A stretch of DNA of 5,047 bases. Origin: an uncultured Actinomycetes bacterium (GTDB lineage: Bacteria; Actinomycetota; Actinomycetes; Nanopelagicales; Nanopelagicaceae). Shown one piece after another: positions 1-5,047 of the stretch. The notes under the pieces were generated by a model. It was given only the letters and a program-made list of their open reading frames with translations, made no database searches and was not told where the DNA came from. Numbering within the stretch: the first letter of the stretch is position 1; the number at the start of each line of letters is the position of its first letter. The stretch covers positions 1 to 5,047 of the forward strand of contig CAIZGZ010000197.1 of NCBI GenBank assembly GCA_903932695.1, in the 5' to 3' direction. The translations under genes were made by a program, and so were the position numbers.

Positions 1-315
1 CTCATCGCGCACCATTCCCAAGAAGCCAACTTGAACCGATGGAATCAAGCGGACCATGCCATCGAGCATGCCCAAACCAGCGCGCAAAATGGGAATGACA
101 ACTGGATCTGGCTTCGCGAGCATCGCACCTTGGGCAGCCGCAACCGGAGTCTGAACCGTTGTCGCAACAGTTTTAACATCTCGAGTTGCTTCATAAGCCA
201 CGAGCGTGACGATCTCGCTGATTAATTCGCGAAAGATCGAGGAAGGAGTCTTTTCATCCCGCAATACGGTCACTTTGTGGGTGATGAGGGGATGGTTGGA
301 AACGTGGACTTTCAT
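1..315 (-). CDS. upp: Uracil phosphoribosyltransferase, N-terminal half (partial, cut by window edge)
   Basis: Converts uracil and PRPP to UMP and pyrophosphate in cytoplasmic pyrimidine salvage. Translating from the ATG at 315 gives 105 residues that run off the left edge; the family is about 208 residues, so the C-terminal half with the PRPP loop and uracil-binding end is not visible. Recognisable features are the N-terminal HPLITHK (residues 8-14), the YEATRD block (41-46), the highly conserved ILRAGLGM segment (76-83) and GMVRDE at 100-105, which match the E. coli Upp pattern in the same order. The start gives the expected family N-terminus (MKVHVSNHPL). No clear Shine-Dalgarno precedes it; a -10-like TAAAGT ends 7 bases before the ATG, so the mRNA may be leaderless. 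It is transcribed divergently from the TadA-partner gene. The identification is firm. Confidence 0.95.
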   Translation of the reverse strand, partial: MKVHVSNHPLITHKVTVLRDEKTPSSIFRELISEIVTLVAYEATRDVKTVATTVQTPVAAAQGAMLAKPDPVVIPILRAGLGMLDGMVRLIPSVQVGFLGMVRDE

Positions 316-319
316 ACCC

Positions 320-335
320 GCCACTTTACAGTGGC
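320..335. repeat. Perfect 6-4-6 inverted repeat over the upp -10 region
   Basis: GCCACT (320-325) and AGTGGC (330-335) are perfect inverted arms around a 4-base centre. The repeat overlaps the predicted upp -10 hexamer and ends 4 bases before the upp ATG. If upp starts at or next to its ATG, the repeat is not transcribed with upp and would act as DNA, for example as an operator. If transcription starts further upstream, the RNA would form a GC-rich hairpin with a GUAA (GNRA-type) tetraloop next to the start codon. The sequence is certain; its function is inferred. Confidence 0.45.
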
Positions 336-351
336 GCTCGCTCAGTGAGAA
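323..351 (-). promoter_or_regulatory. Candidate upp promoter, probably leaderless
   Basis: On the minus strand, TTCTCA (346-351; 4/6 match to TTGACA) is followed by a 17-base spacer and TAAAGT (323-328; 4/6 match to TATAAT and fitting the actinobacterial TANNNT pattern), preceded by TG. The hexamer ends 7 bases before the upp ATG, which would place the transcript start at or next to the A of the start codon. This fits the absence of a Shine-Dalgarno. Leaderless mRNAs are common in Actinomycetota. Called from pattern only. Confidence 0.4.
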
Positions 352-384
352 CTGCCTACCGGTGTGATTTCCGCGAACCCGGTC

Positions 385-412
385 TTGTCGACGAGTGGGT
401 AGCGTGTAAAGA
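385..412 (+). promoter_or_regulatory. Candidate promoter of the TadA-partner/tadA operon, probably leaderless
   Basis: TTGTCG (385-390; 4/6 match) lies 16 bases before TAAAGA (407-412; 3/6 match), which is preceded by TG. The -10-like element ends 7 bases before the ATG at 420, the same spacing as at upp. The -10 match is weak, lacking the final T of TANNNT, though a T follows directly at 413. The repeated geometry and the lack of a good Shine-Dalgarno before 420 are the main support. Confidence 0.3.
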
Positions 413-419
413 TGGGTGC

Positions 420-902
420 ATGGAGCGCAACGAGGTAGGCCGCAATGAGGATGACTTCGGAGTTATTGCCTGGCACGAAGATGGCGTCTGGAGCGTCTCA
501 CAGCTAGCCGGCACACGCGATCTCTCAGAGATTATCGAAGTGCTCAAGGGTCAGCAGACCAATGGTGGCGCAGTCGCATTGATCTCAATCGATGAAGAGT
601 TTTTTATCATTGCTCGAGCTCGTGGCGCAGAATTGCAAGTAATGCTGAGTGACGTGACTTATTCAGCGGAATATGACATTGCAGCTGATGTGATCGACAT
701 GCTCGATCTGCCTTATCCAGAAGAAGATGATGAACCACAACCTGGCGGCGATATCGCACTGCTTACCGATTTAGGAATCAGCGCCATGGAGCTTGAGTTG
801 ATGAGCGATGATTTGGATCTCTATCCAGAGGAGCAGATCACTGCGCTCGCGCATCGCCTGGGATTTGGCGAGCAGTTCGATGAGATCTATGACCGTCAGT
901 AA
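420..902 (+). CDS. Putative tRNA adenosine deaminase-associated protein
   Basis: A small acidic cytoplasmic protein of 160 residues, of the actinobacterial family named for its constant position next to tadA. Its biochemical role is unknown; context suggests it assists TadA or tRNA processing. The sequence starts with an FGVIAWHEDGVWSV strand region (about residues 13-26), then a helix (DLSEIIEVLKG), a strand pair around DEEFFIIARARG, an acidic linker (YPEEDDEPQPGGD), and a C-terminal helical part ending in GFGEQFDEIYDRQ. This alternation of short strands and acidic helices fits the family, and I see no signal peptide or membrane segment. The frame is open upstream to a GTG at 345, but the extra 25 residues are rich in Cys/Arg and unlike the family, so ATG 420 is preferred. 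The last 14 bases overlap the start of tadA, implying translational coupling. Confidence 0.85.
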   Translation: MERNEVGRNEDDFGVIAWHEDGVWSVSQLAGTRDLSEIIEVLKGQQTNGGAVALISIDEEFFIIARARGAELQVMLSDVTYSAEYDIAADVIDMLDLPYPEEDDEPQPGGDIALLTDLGISAMELELMSDDLDLYPEEQITALAHRLGFGEQFDEIYDRQ

Positions 903-1347
903 TTTCGATGAGGCGATGGTTCAAGCACTTGCGATCGCAAAGCTTGCGCTCGATAGTGATGATGTACCCGTCGGTGCAGTAGTTCTCAATGCCGCAGGTG
1001 AAATAGTTGGGCGTGGAAATAATGAGCGCGAAGCAGAGCATGATCCAACAGCCCATGCCGAAATCATCGCGCTTCGCCAAGCCGCCCGAGTAAATAACAA
1101 TTGGCGACTCGATGGACACACTGTGGTTGTCACGCTCGAACCATGCGCAATGTGTGCAGGTGCAATCGCCCAATCTCGAATCAAGGCCGTTGCCTTCGGC
1201 GCGTGGGATGAGAAGGCGGGAGCGGCGGGTTCGGTCTGGGATGTTTTGCGCGATCCACGCAGTCCACATCGGGTTGAAGTGATCTCTGGCGTGATGGAAG
1301 ACGAGTGCGCCGTGCTGCTTCGGGAGTTTTTTCAATCACGCCGATAA
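889..1347 (+). CDS. tadA: tRNA-specific adenosine deaminase TadA
   Basis: Deaminates A34 to inosine in tRNA-Arg(ACG), allowing one tRNA to read several CGN codons. It is a zinc enzyme of the cytidine/deoxycytidylate deaminase fold, normally a homodimer. The 152-residue product carries the full signature: N44 in the RGNNERE loop, HAE at 56-58 (zinc ligand H56, proton shuttle E58) and PCAMC at 85-89 (zinc ligands C86 and C89), followed by the SRIKAVAFGAWDEKAG segment. Length matches the family (about 150-167 residues). ATG 889 gives a typical N-terminus (MTVSNFDEAM); an in-frame ATG at 880 is the nearest alternative, and longer extensions are arginine-rich readings of the upstream gene. It overlaps the upstream gene by 14 bases and is probably co-transcribed with it. 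Nothing catalytic is missing. Confidence 0.95.
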   Translation: MTVSNFDEAMVQALAIAKLALDSDDVPVGAVVLNAAGEIVGRGNNEREAEHDPTAHAEIIALRQAARVNNNWRLDGHTVVVTLEPCAMCAGAIAQSRIKAVAFGAWDEKAGAAGSVWDVLRDPRSPHRVEVISGVMEDECAVLLREFFQSRR

Positions 1348-1358
1348 GCGAGTAATCT
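1329..1358 (+). promoter_or_regulatory. Possible tRNA-Ser promoter inside the end of tadA
   Basis: TTTTCA (1329-1334; 4/6 match to TTGACA) is followed after 18 bases by TAATCT (1353-1358), which fits TANNNT. A start about 7 bases downstream would fall at about 1365, right at the tRNA 5' end, so little or no 5' leader would remain for RNase P to remove. Co-transcription with tadA is equally possible, as the gap is only 18 bases. Pattern-based and weak. Confidence 0.25.
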
Positions 1359-1365
1359 GCGCAGC

Positions 1366-1455
1366 GGTGGCGTGTCTGAGCGGCCTAAAGAGCACGCCTC
1401 GAAAGCGTGTGTTGGGGAAACTCAACCGTGGGTTCAAATCCCACCGCCACCGCCA
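1366..1455 (+). tRNA. tRNA-Ser (anticodon CGA), with encoded CCA
   Basis: A complete type II (long variable arm) tRNA that reads UCG serine codons. The acceptor stem GGTGGCG (1366-1372) pairs perfectly with CGCCACC (1445-1451). The discriminator is G1452, as usual for tRNA-Ser, and CCA is encoded at 1453-1455. The anticodon stem CACGC/GCGTG (1393-1397 and 1405-1409) encloses CTCGAAA, giving CGA at 1400-1402. The variable arm includes TTG-GGGAAA-CTCAA pairing between about 1411 and 1426. The T arm is GTGGG/CCCAC around TTCAAAT (1433-1439). It lies 18 bases after tadA. A C34 anticodon cannot be a TadA substrate, so the adjacency is positional, not enzymatic. Confidence 0.97.
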
Positions 1456-1466
1456 GTTTTGCCGAA

Positions 1467-1718
1467 TTAAATAATGATTTCGTAAGACGGGTTCAAGATG
1501 ACGAGTGAACCCTCATCCTCGCCCACCATGCCTTCGGCACAGATCGTCGAACCAATCTCAAGCCCAGTGACTTCACGGCGACCAATAAATTCAAGGGTTA
1601 TTCCACCTGACTCATCCCAGACTTCGATCTCAACATGTGGGGATGAATTGGCTGCTGCGTTTCGAATAGATGTGACATGTCCACGGATGTGAGCACGATG
1701 GCGCCACGTTGCCGATGC
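1467..1718 (-). other. OB-fold-like domain at the C-terminus of the KimA-like protein
   Basis: Encodes residues about 705-787 of the transporter. The order of strands (RAHIRGHVTSIR, HVEIEVWDESGGITLEFIGRR, STICAEGMVGEDEGSLVILNP) and the closing NPSYE motif match the short actinobacterial OB-fold family represented by M. tuberculosis Rv2694c. There it is a separate gene in the same neighbourhood as the TrkA-like ceoB/ceoC genes and the APC permease Rv2690c. Here it is in one open frame with the transporter, and no ATG lies between the soluble domain and this domain, which argues against a separate gene. The ligand is unknown; OB-folds often bind nucleic acid, but a cytosolic regulatory role is just as possible. 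Family match is from memory. Confidence 0.7.
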
Positions 1719-3830
1719 AATTGGTTGCACGTTTTCGGCGTAATGGCTCGTCTCGAGATTTGTTGCAACGACATCATCAATTCGACGGGTCTGTGGTTTT
1801 ACATCTGTGAGTGCCGAGCTGCTTGAATGGTGGCTCGACTCATGCGTGGTGTTAACTTCTTCACGATAAATCGGGCGTCCAGAAATAATCTTGTCGACAT
1901 CAAACGGAATAATCGTTGCAACAACTCTTGGGAGTTGTGAGATCGGTGCTGAGATCGCTTCTGCAGTTCTGTCGTGAAGCAGTCGCCCTAAAAATCCTGA
2001 ATAGGCACGGCGTGGTAGCAAGAGCGTCAACTCAACATCTGGCGCAGCAGTTGCACGGATTGCATAATCAACAGCGGCATTTGCAAGTCGTCGATCTGGG
2101 CAATCGATCATCTCTAGTGAAATATCGGCAAGCGCTGGGTTTTCCATCCAACCACGTTTGACCTCGTCGGCATGCTGATCATCTATTACAAAGTGAACCG
2201 CATTGACGGTGCGAGGATTCAAACTTCTGGCGTAGCGAACTGCACCAACGGTTGCGATATCAACTGAGTCAACCAAAACGGTAACTTCATGGCGGGAGAT
2301 TGTGACCGCGCGTGAGTTGTCTTGATTAATCTTGAGTGCAGCTTGCTCCATGCGGTATTGGCGATTAAGACGAATCAGAGCGAGTGTTGCAATAGGGAAG
2401 ATCAGCACGATCAACCATGCGCCTTCTGTGAATTTAACGATTGCGAAGATCACCACAACGGCAAATGAGACGCTGCCGGAAAGGAAGTTGATGACAAACT
2501 TCACTTTCCAATTCTTTTCACGGCGAGTCCATGCGCGTTTGGCCATTCCAAATCCAGCCATGGTAAATCCGGTAAATACGCCGATTGCGTAGAACGCGAT
2601 GAGCTTTGCCACATTTGAACCAATGACAACTAAGAGAGTCGACGATGCGATTGTGAGAAAAATAATGCCATTTGAGAAGACCAACCGGTGGCCTCGCTTA
2701 GTGAGCTGACGCGGCAAGAAGCCATCTTCAGCAATGAAATTCATTAAGAACGGGAAGCCGCTAAATGGCGTATTGGCGCCCGTATAAAGAATGAGCATCG
2801 TTGAGAATTGCACAAAGAGGTAGAGCGCATGACCGACTGCGCCATGCCCAAAGACCACATTGGCGATCTGTGAGACGACGGTAGGAGTGCCAGAGAGATA
2901 TGGGACGGCATGAGTAGCTTTGGCGAAGAACGAAATTCCTAGGACTAAACAGCCCAAGATGGTCGCCATGATGACGGTGGTACGCCGAGCGTTATTTCCC
3001 TCCGGCGCTTTGAAGAGCGAGACTCCGTTAGAGATTGCTTCAAGTCCGGTAAGCGAAGATCCACCATTTGCAAAAGCTTTGAGTAGTACGAAAATTGAGG
3101 CAGCTGTAATGAGTTGTTGGGAGTGACCAAAACCTACGTTTCCAGAATTAACCGCCACATGGTGCAGAGAGTGATGGAATTCGCGATAAATGCCGACAAC
3201 AATGACGATAAATACTGAGAGCACGAAGAGGTAAGTCGGAGCGGCGAATACGCGTCCTGCTTCTTTGACGCCTTTTAGATTTCCGTAGAAGAGGATTCCT
3301 ACAACACCGAGAGTGATAAGTAGAGAGTAAGAAGCAAGTGCTGGGAAGGCAGACGTTAGCGCAGAGGTTCCCGCCGCAGTTTGCACCGCTACCGTAACGA
3401 TGTAATCGAGCATAAGCGCGACCGCGGCGATTTGTGCAACTACTACGCCAAAATTATCTCGAGCTACAACGTATGAGCCACCAGTCTTGGTGTAAACCAT
3501 GACAACTTCTCGATACGAAAGTGTGACGATCAATAGCACCGCAAGCACAATCATCGTCATAGGCATCAAGATGCTAAAACCAGCCAGGCCAAAGGCAGGT
3601 AGTAAGTAATAGAGAATGTTTTCGGTTCCGTAGGCGGCAGATGAGATGCAGTCGGATGACAAGATTCCTAGAGCGAAAACTTTGGAGAGACGTTGATGCG
3701 AAAGTGTATGGCGATTAAGCGGACTACCGAGGAGCGCCTTCTTTATTTTGTACGAAATTGGATCCTTCAAGTGTGCGTGATCTTGCAACACTTGAGGCTT
3801 AGGGGCGTCGTCTGTCCAGGCTTTTGGCAC
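1467..3830 (-). CDS. KimA-like APC-superfamily potassium transporter with fused C-terminal OB-fold domain
   Basis: Probable inner-membrane K+/H+ symporter; 787 residues from GTG 3830. Residues about 28-490 form a 12-helix APC core very like Bacillus KimA, recognised by LSSDCISSAAYGTE (57-70), LDYIVTVAV (141-149), SSLTGLEAISN (258-268), FSNGIIFL (385-392) and FYAIGVF (413-419). Recalled KimA ion-site residues align as D60, Y67, D142, Y143, T146, T261, E264 and Y414; the position of KimA S125 is Q150. Residues about 507-645 are a cytosolic alpha/beta domain like the KimA C-terminal domain (VTVLVDSVD, ARSLNP, AVHFV, LLLPRRAYSGFLGRLLHD). A Ser/His-rich linker (about 650-700) leads to an OB-fold-like domain (705-787) with ITLEFIGRREVTGLEIG and a terminal ILNPSYEIII, resembling the Rv2694c family. 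GTG 3830 is chosen because AGAAGG lies 5 bases upstream; the frame stays open to ATG 3968, but that would overlap the divergent MFS gene. Generic tools may call it an amino acid permease. Confidence 0.87.
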   Translation of the reverse strand: MPKAWTDDAPKPQVLQDHAHLKDPISYKIKKALLGSPLNRHTLSHQRLSKVFALGILSSDCISSAAYGTENILYYLLPAFGLAGFSILMPMTMIVLAVLLIVTLSYREVVMVYTKTGGSYVVARDNFGVVVAQIAAVALMLDYIVTVAVQTAAGTSALTSAFPALASYSLLITLGVVGILFYGNLKGVKEAGRVFAAPTYLFVLSVFIVIVVGIYREFHHSLHHVAVNSGNVGFGHSQQLITAASIFVLLKAFANGGSSLTGLEAISNGVSLFKAPEGNNARRTTVIMATILGCLVLGISFFAKATHAVPYLSGTPTVVSQIANVVFGHGAVGHALYLFVQFSTMLILYTGANTPFSGFPFLMNFIAEDGFLPRQLTKRGHRLVFSNGIIFLTIASSTLLVVIGSNVAKLIAFYAIGVFTGFTMAGFGMAKRAWTRREKNWKVKFVINFLSGSVSFAVVVIFAIVKFTEGAWLIVLIFPIATLALIRLNRQYRMEQAALKINQDNSRAVTISRHEVTVLVDSVDIATVGAVRYARSLNPRTVNAVHFVIDDQHADEVKRGWMENPALADISLEMIDCPDRRLANAAVDYAIRATAAPDVELTLLLPRRAYSGFLGRLLHDRTAEAISAPISQLPRVVATIIPFDVDKIISGRPIYREEVNTTHESSHHSSSSALTDVKPQTRRIDDVVATNLETSHYAENVQPIASATWRHRAHIRGHVTSIRNAAANSSPHVEIEVWDESGGITLEFIGRREVTGLEIGSTICAEGMVGEDEGSLVILNPSYEIII

Positions 3831-3842
3831 GGTGTCCTTCTC
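3831..3842 (-). promoter_or_regulatory. Ribosome binding site deciding the GTG start of the KimA-like gene
   Basis: On the minus strand AGAAGG lies 5 bases before the GTG at 3830, a good Shine-Dalgarno distance. No comparable purine run supports the upstream in-frame ATG codons at 3950 and 3968. It contrasts with upp and the TadA-partner gene, which lack clear ribosome binding sites. Confidence 0.6.
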
Positions 3843-3867
3843 ATACTGTGAGGGAGAGCAGGGTCGG

Positions 3868-3897
3868 ATTTTACGGTGAGTTCTCGTTCTCTGGCTA
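3868..3897 (-). promoter_or_regulatory. Candidate promoter of the KimA-like transporter gene
   Basis: On the minus strand TAGCCA (3892-3897; 4/6 match to TTGACA) is followed after 18 bases by TAAAAT (3868-3873; 5/6 match to TATAAT). A start near 3861 would leave a leader of about 30 bases containing the AGAAGG ribosome binding site. Its -35 overlaps the possible -10 of the divergent MFS gene, so the two promoters may interfere. Best promoter match in the window, still pattern-only. Confidence 0.5.
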
Positions 3898-3901
3898 CTA
3901 T
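3896..3901 (+). promoter_or_regulatory. Possible -10 element of the MFS gene
   Basis: TACTAT fits TANNNT (4/6 match to TATAAT) and ends 7 bases before the ATG at 3909, the same spacing seen at upp and the TadA-partner gene. I find no convincing -35 in the 16-18 base range upstream. It supports ATG 3909 as a leaderless start over ATG 3900, which the element itself overlaps. Confidence 0.3.
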
Positions 3902-3908
3902 GACCACT

Positions 3909-5047
3909 ATGTCGAACCAGGGTGGAGCCGCTCACGAGATGGCCCCGCATCGTGAGGTATCTGGTCATCGTGCGCTCTGGGCGATCCGCTCCCTCTTCTT
4001 CATTATGGGATTACTCGGTATGGCCTGGACTCCCCGAATTCCAGAGATTAAGCGCTCTCTTGGCGTAAATAACGGCCAGTTCGGATTGATCCTGTTGGCC
4101 TCAACGATCGGCGCCACCATCGGCGCTCAAGTCTGCGGTCGATTGGTTCATACCTATGGCTCCCAGAAAGTCATTCTTGCTACCGGGATCACGATGCCAT
4201 TGGGTGTTGGCTTGGTGGCACTTTCGACCCATAGCGTTCTGGCAATCTGCTTCGCATTATTTATCGTTGGCTTTAGCGTGGTTGGTTTAGATATTGCCTC
4301 CAACACCCAAGCCGTTGCGCTCGAAGGCGTATTAGGTAAACGACATATGTCGAGCTTTCATGGCTTATGGAGTGTCGGCACACTTGTCGTCACAATCTTT
4401 GGTGGCGTGATTGCGCACTTCATCTCACCGCGAACAAATATCTTGATAATTGTTTTTATTTCGTTGATCGCAAATATCTGGGCGGCAGCCAATGTGCTTA
4501 GCAGCGAAATTGATGGCCATAAGGGTGATGAGAGTTCTGAAGGATCGATCCCATTATTTGGCAAGAAATATTTAATTCTCTGGTTACTCGGATTTGGCAT
4601 GATCGGTGCGCTCTTGCCCGAAGGTTCAGTCAGTGACTGGAGTGCAATCCTTCTCAAAGAGAATATGGGATTTGGTAAAGGCGTTAATGCATCGGCATTT
4701 GCGTGCTTTGCACTAGCGATGATTGTTTCGCGCTTATTGGGAGATCGAGTTCTCGCAGCGATCGGTCCAGTCCGCACCGTCAAACTTGGTGGCTATATCG
4801 GCGCATTGGGAATGGGCCTTGGAATCGCTTTCGGAGTTCCGCTCTCGCATTCTCACAAACCATTAGCGCTTATTGTCGTTGATCTTGGTTTTATTCTTGC
4901 CGGATTAGGTATTGGCCCAATGGTGCCAGCGATGATGCTCGCAGCTGCAGCGCTTCCCGGAATCGCACCGTCGGTTGCACTCGCCCGCATCGGAATTATC
5001 GGAATGGGCGCATACTTCATCGGTCCAACAATCACCGGTGGATTAGC
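3909..5047 (+). CDS. MFS transporter, YbjJ-like (partial, cut at right edge)
   Basis: Inner-membrane secondary transporter of the major facilitator superfamily; substrate unknown. 379 residues are visible without a stop, and relatives are about 390-410 residues, so only the C-terminal tip is missing. After a polar N-terminal tail of about 22 residues, hydrophobic helices alternate with short loops in two halves separated by a hydrophilic central loop (about 199-220, IDGHKGDESSEGS). Family-like signatures are WTPRIPEIKRSLG (40-52), MSSFHGLWSVG (147-157) and LLPEGSVSDWSAILL (235-249), as in YbjJ and related fucose-permease-like proteins. The loop after helix 2 (GRLVHTYGSQK, 77-87) is a degenerate MFS motif A; the second copy retains RLLGDR (275-280). 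ATG 3900 would add three residues. No ribosome binding site is seen before either ATG. Divergent from the KimA-like gene, with no evidence of a shared function. Confidence 0.85.
   Translation, partial: MSNQGGAAHEMAPHREVSGHRALWAIRSLFFIMGLLGMAWTPRIPEIKRSLGVNNGQFGLILLASTIGATIGAQVCGRLVHTYGSQKVILATGITMPLGVGLVALSTHSVLAICFALFIVGFSVVGLDIASNTQAVALEGVLGKRHMSSFHGLWSVGTLVVTIFGGVIAHFISPRTNILIIVFISLIANIWAAANVLSSEIDGHKGDESSEGSIPLFGKKYLILWLLGFGMIGALLPEGSVSDWSAILLKENMGFGKGVNASAFACFALAMIVSRLLGDRVLAAIGPVRTVKLGGYIGALGMGLGIAFGVPLSHSHKPLALIVVDLGFILAGLGIGPMVPAMMLAAAALPGIAPSVALARIGIIGMGAYFIGPTITGGL

Noticed and set aside
355..402. Possible second tRNA or structured RNA in the upp/TadA-partner gap (GGTTCG-like T-loop on the minus strand, CTACC/GGTAG arms)
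   Set aside because: No matching acceptor or anticodon stems can be formed around it, and the arms are only 5 bases long with a wide loop.
345..419. Upstream GTG extension of the TadA-partner gene (25 extra residues)
   Set aside because: The extra residues are Cys/Arg-rich and unlike the family N-terminus, and they would translate the region holding the predicted divergent promoters. ATG 420 fits both the family and the promoter spacing.
1311..1332. T6 run near the end of tadA as a possible terminator
   Set aside because: It lies inside coding sequence (the FFQS end of TadA), and the preceding CTTCGGGAG does not form a stable stem.
838..1335. Long minus-strand open frame opposite tadA
   Set aside because: It is antisense to a gene with all TadA catalytic motifs, has an unnatural Cys/His/Ile-rich composition and matches no family I recognise.
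1366..1455. tRNA-Ser as a TadA substrate or part of a TadA-linked system
   Set aside because: Its anticodon is CGA with C at position 34, and TadA acts on A34. The adjacency is most simply a shared gene order.
3831..3968. 46-residue N-terminal extension of the KimA-like gene to ATG 3968
   Set aside because: It would overlap the coding start of the divergent MFS gene and the best promoter in the window. The residues are basic and Ser-rich with no resemblance to KimA, and a Shine-Dalgarno supports GTG 3830.
4358..4783. Minus-strand open frame opposite the MFS gene, and a smaller one at 4853-5035
   Set aside because: Both are antisense to clear membrane-protein coding sequence, and their Pro/Ile/Ala/Ser-rich composition is typical of shadow frames.
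1..5047. Mobile element, CRISPR array, toxin-antitoxin, phage or defence system
   Set aside because: No transposase, integrase, direct-repeat array, terminal inverted repeats or defence-type domains are visible; all coding space is taken by housekeeping or transport genes.

Overview
The window looks like ordinary chromosome from an actinobacterium with balanced base composition (close to 50% GC by eye, not computed). The main clue is a TadA-associated acidic protein directly upstream of tadA, a pairing typical of Actinomycetota. The permease and its C-terminal OB-fold domain also resemble two families that sit near each other in mycobacterial-type genomes (the Rv2690c and Rv2694c neighbourhood). 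The moderate GC and tight gene packing would fit a streamlined aquatic lineage such as Nanopelagicales, but that placement is a guess.

Layout. Bases 1-315 (minus) hold the N-terminal half of uracil phosphoribosyltransferase (upp), cut by the window edge. A short divergent promoter region (316-419) follows. Two plus-strand genes, the TadA-associated protein (420-902) and tadA (889-1347), overlap by 14 bases, and a type II tRNA-Ser(CGA) with encoded CCA (1366-1455) lies 18 bases downstream. Running toward them on the minus strand is a 787-residue membrane protein (1467-3830). It is an APC-superfamily transporter that resembles the potassium importer KimA, with a soluble regulatory-type domain and then an OB-fold domain fused at the C-terminus. 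A short divergent promoter region (3831-3908) leads to a plus-strand MFS transporter (from 3909) that runs off the right edge, probably missing only its last few residues.

How the parts relate. upp serves pyrimidine salvage. TadA and its partner serve wobble-inosine formation in tRNA-Arg. The KimA-like protein probably imports K+, and the MFS protein exports or imports an unknown small molecule. These look like unrelated housekeeping neighbours, not one system. I see no mobile element, CRISPR array, phage gene or defence system, and no intergenic stretch longer than about 105 bases.

The points most worth a second look are the fusion of the KimA-like transporter to an OB-fold domain, and a repeated start-site geometry (TGTAAAG, 8 bases, ATG) on both sides of the upp/TadA-partner divergent region, which suggests leaderless transcripts.
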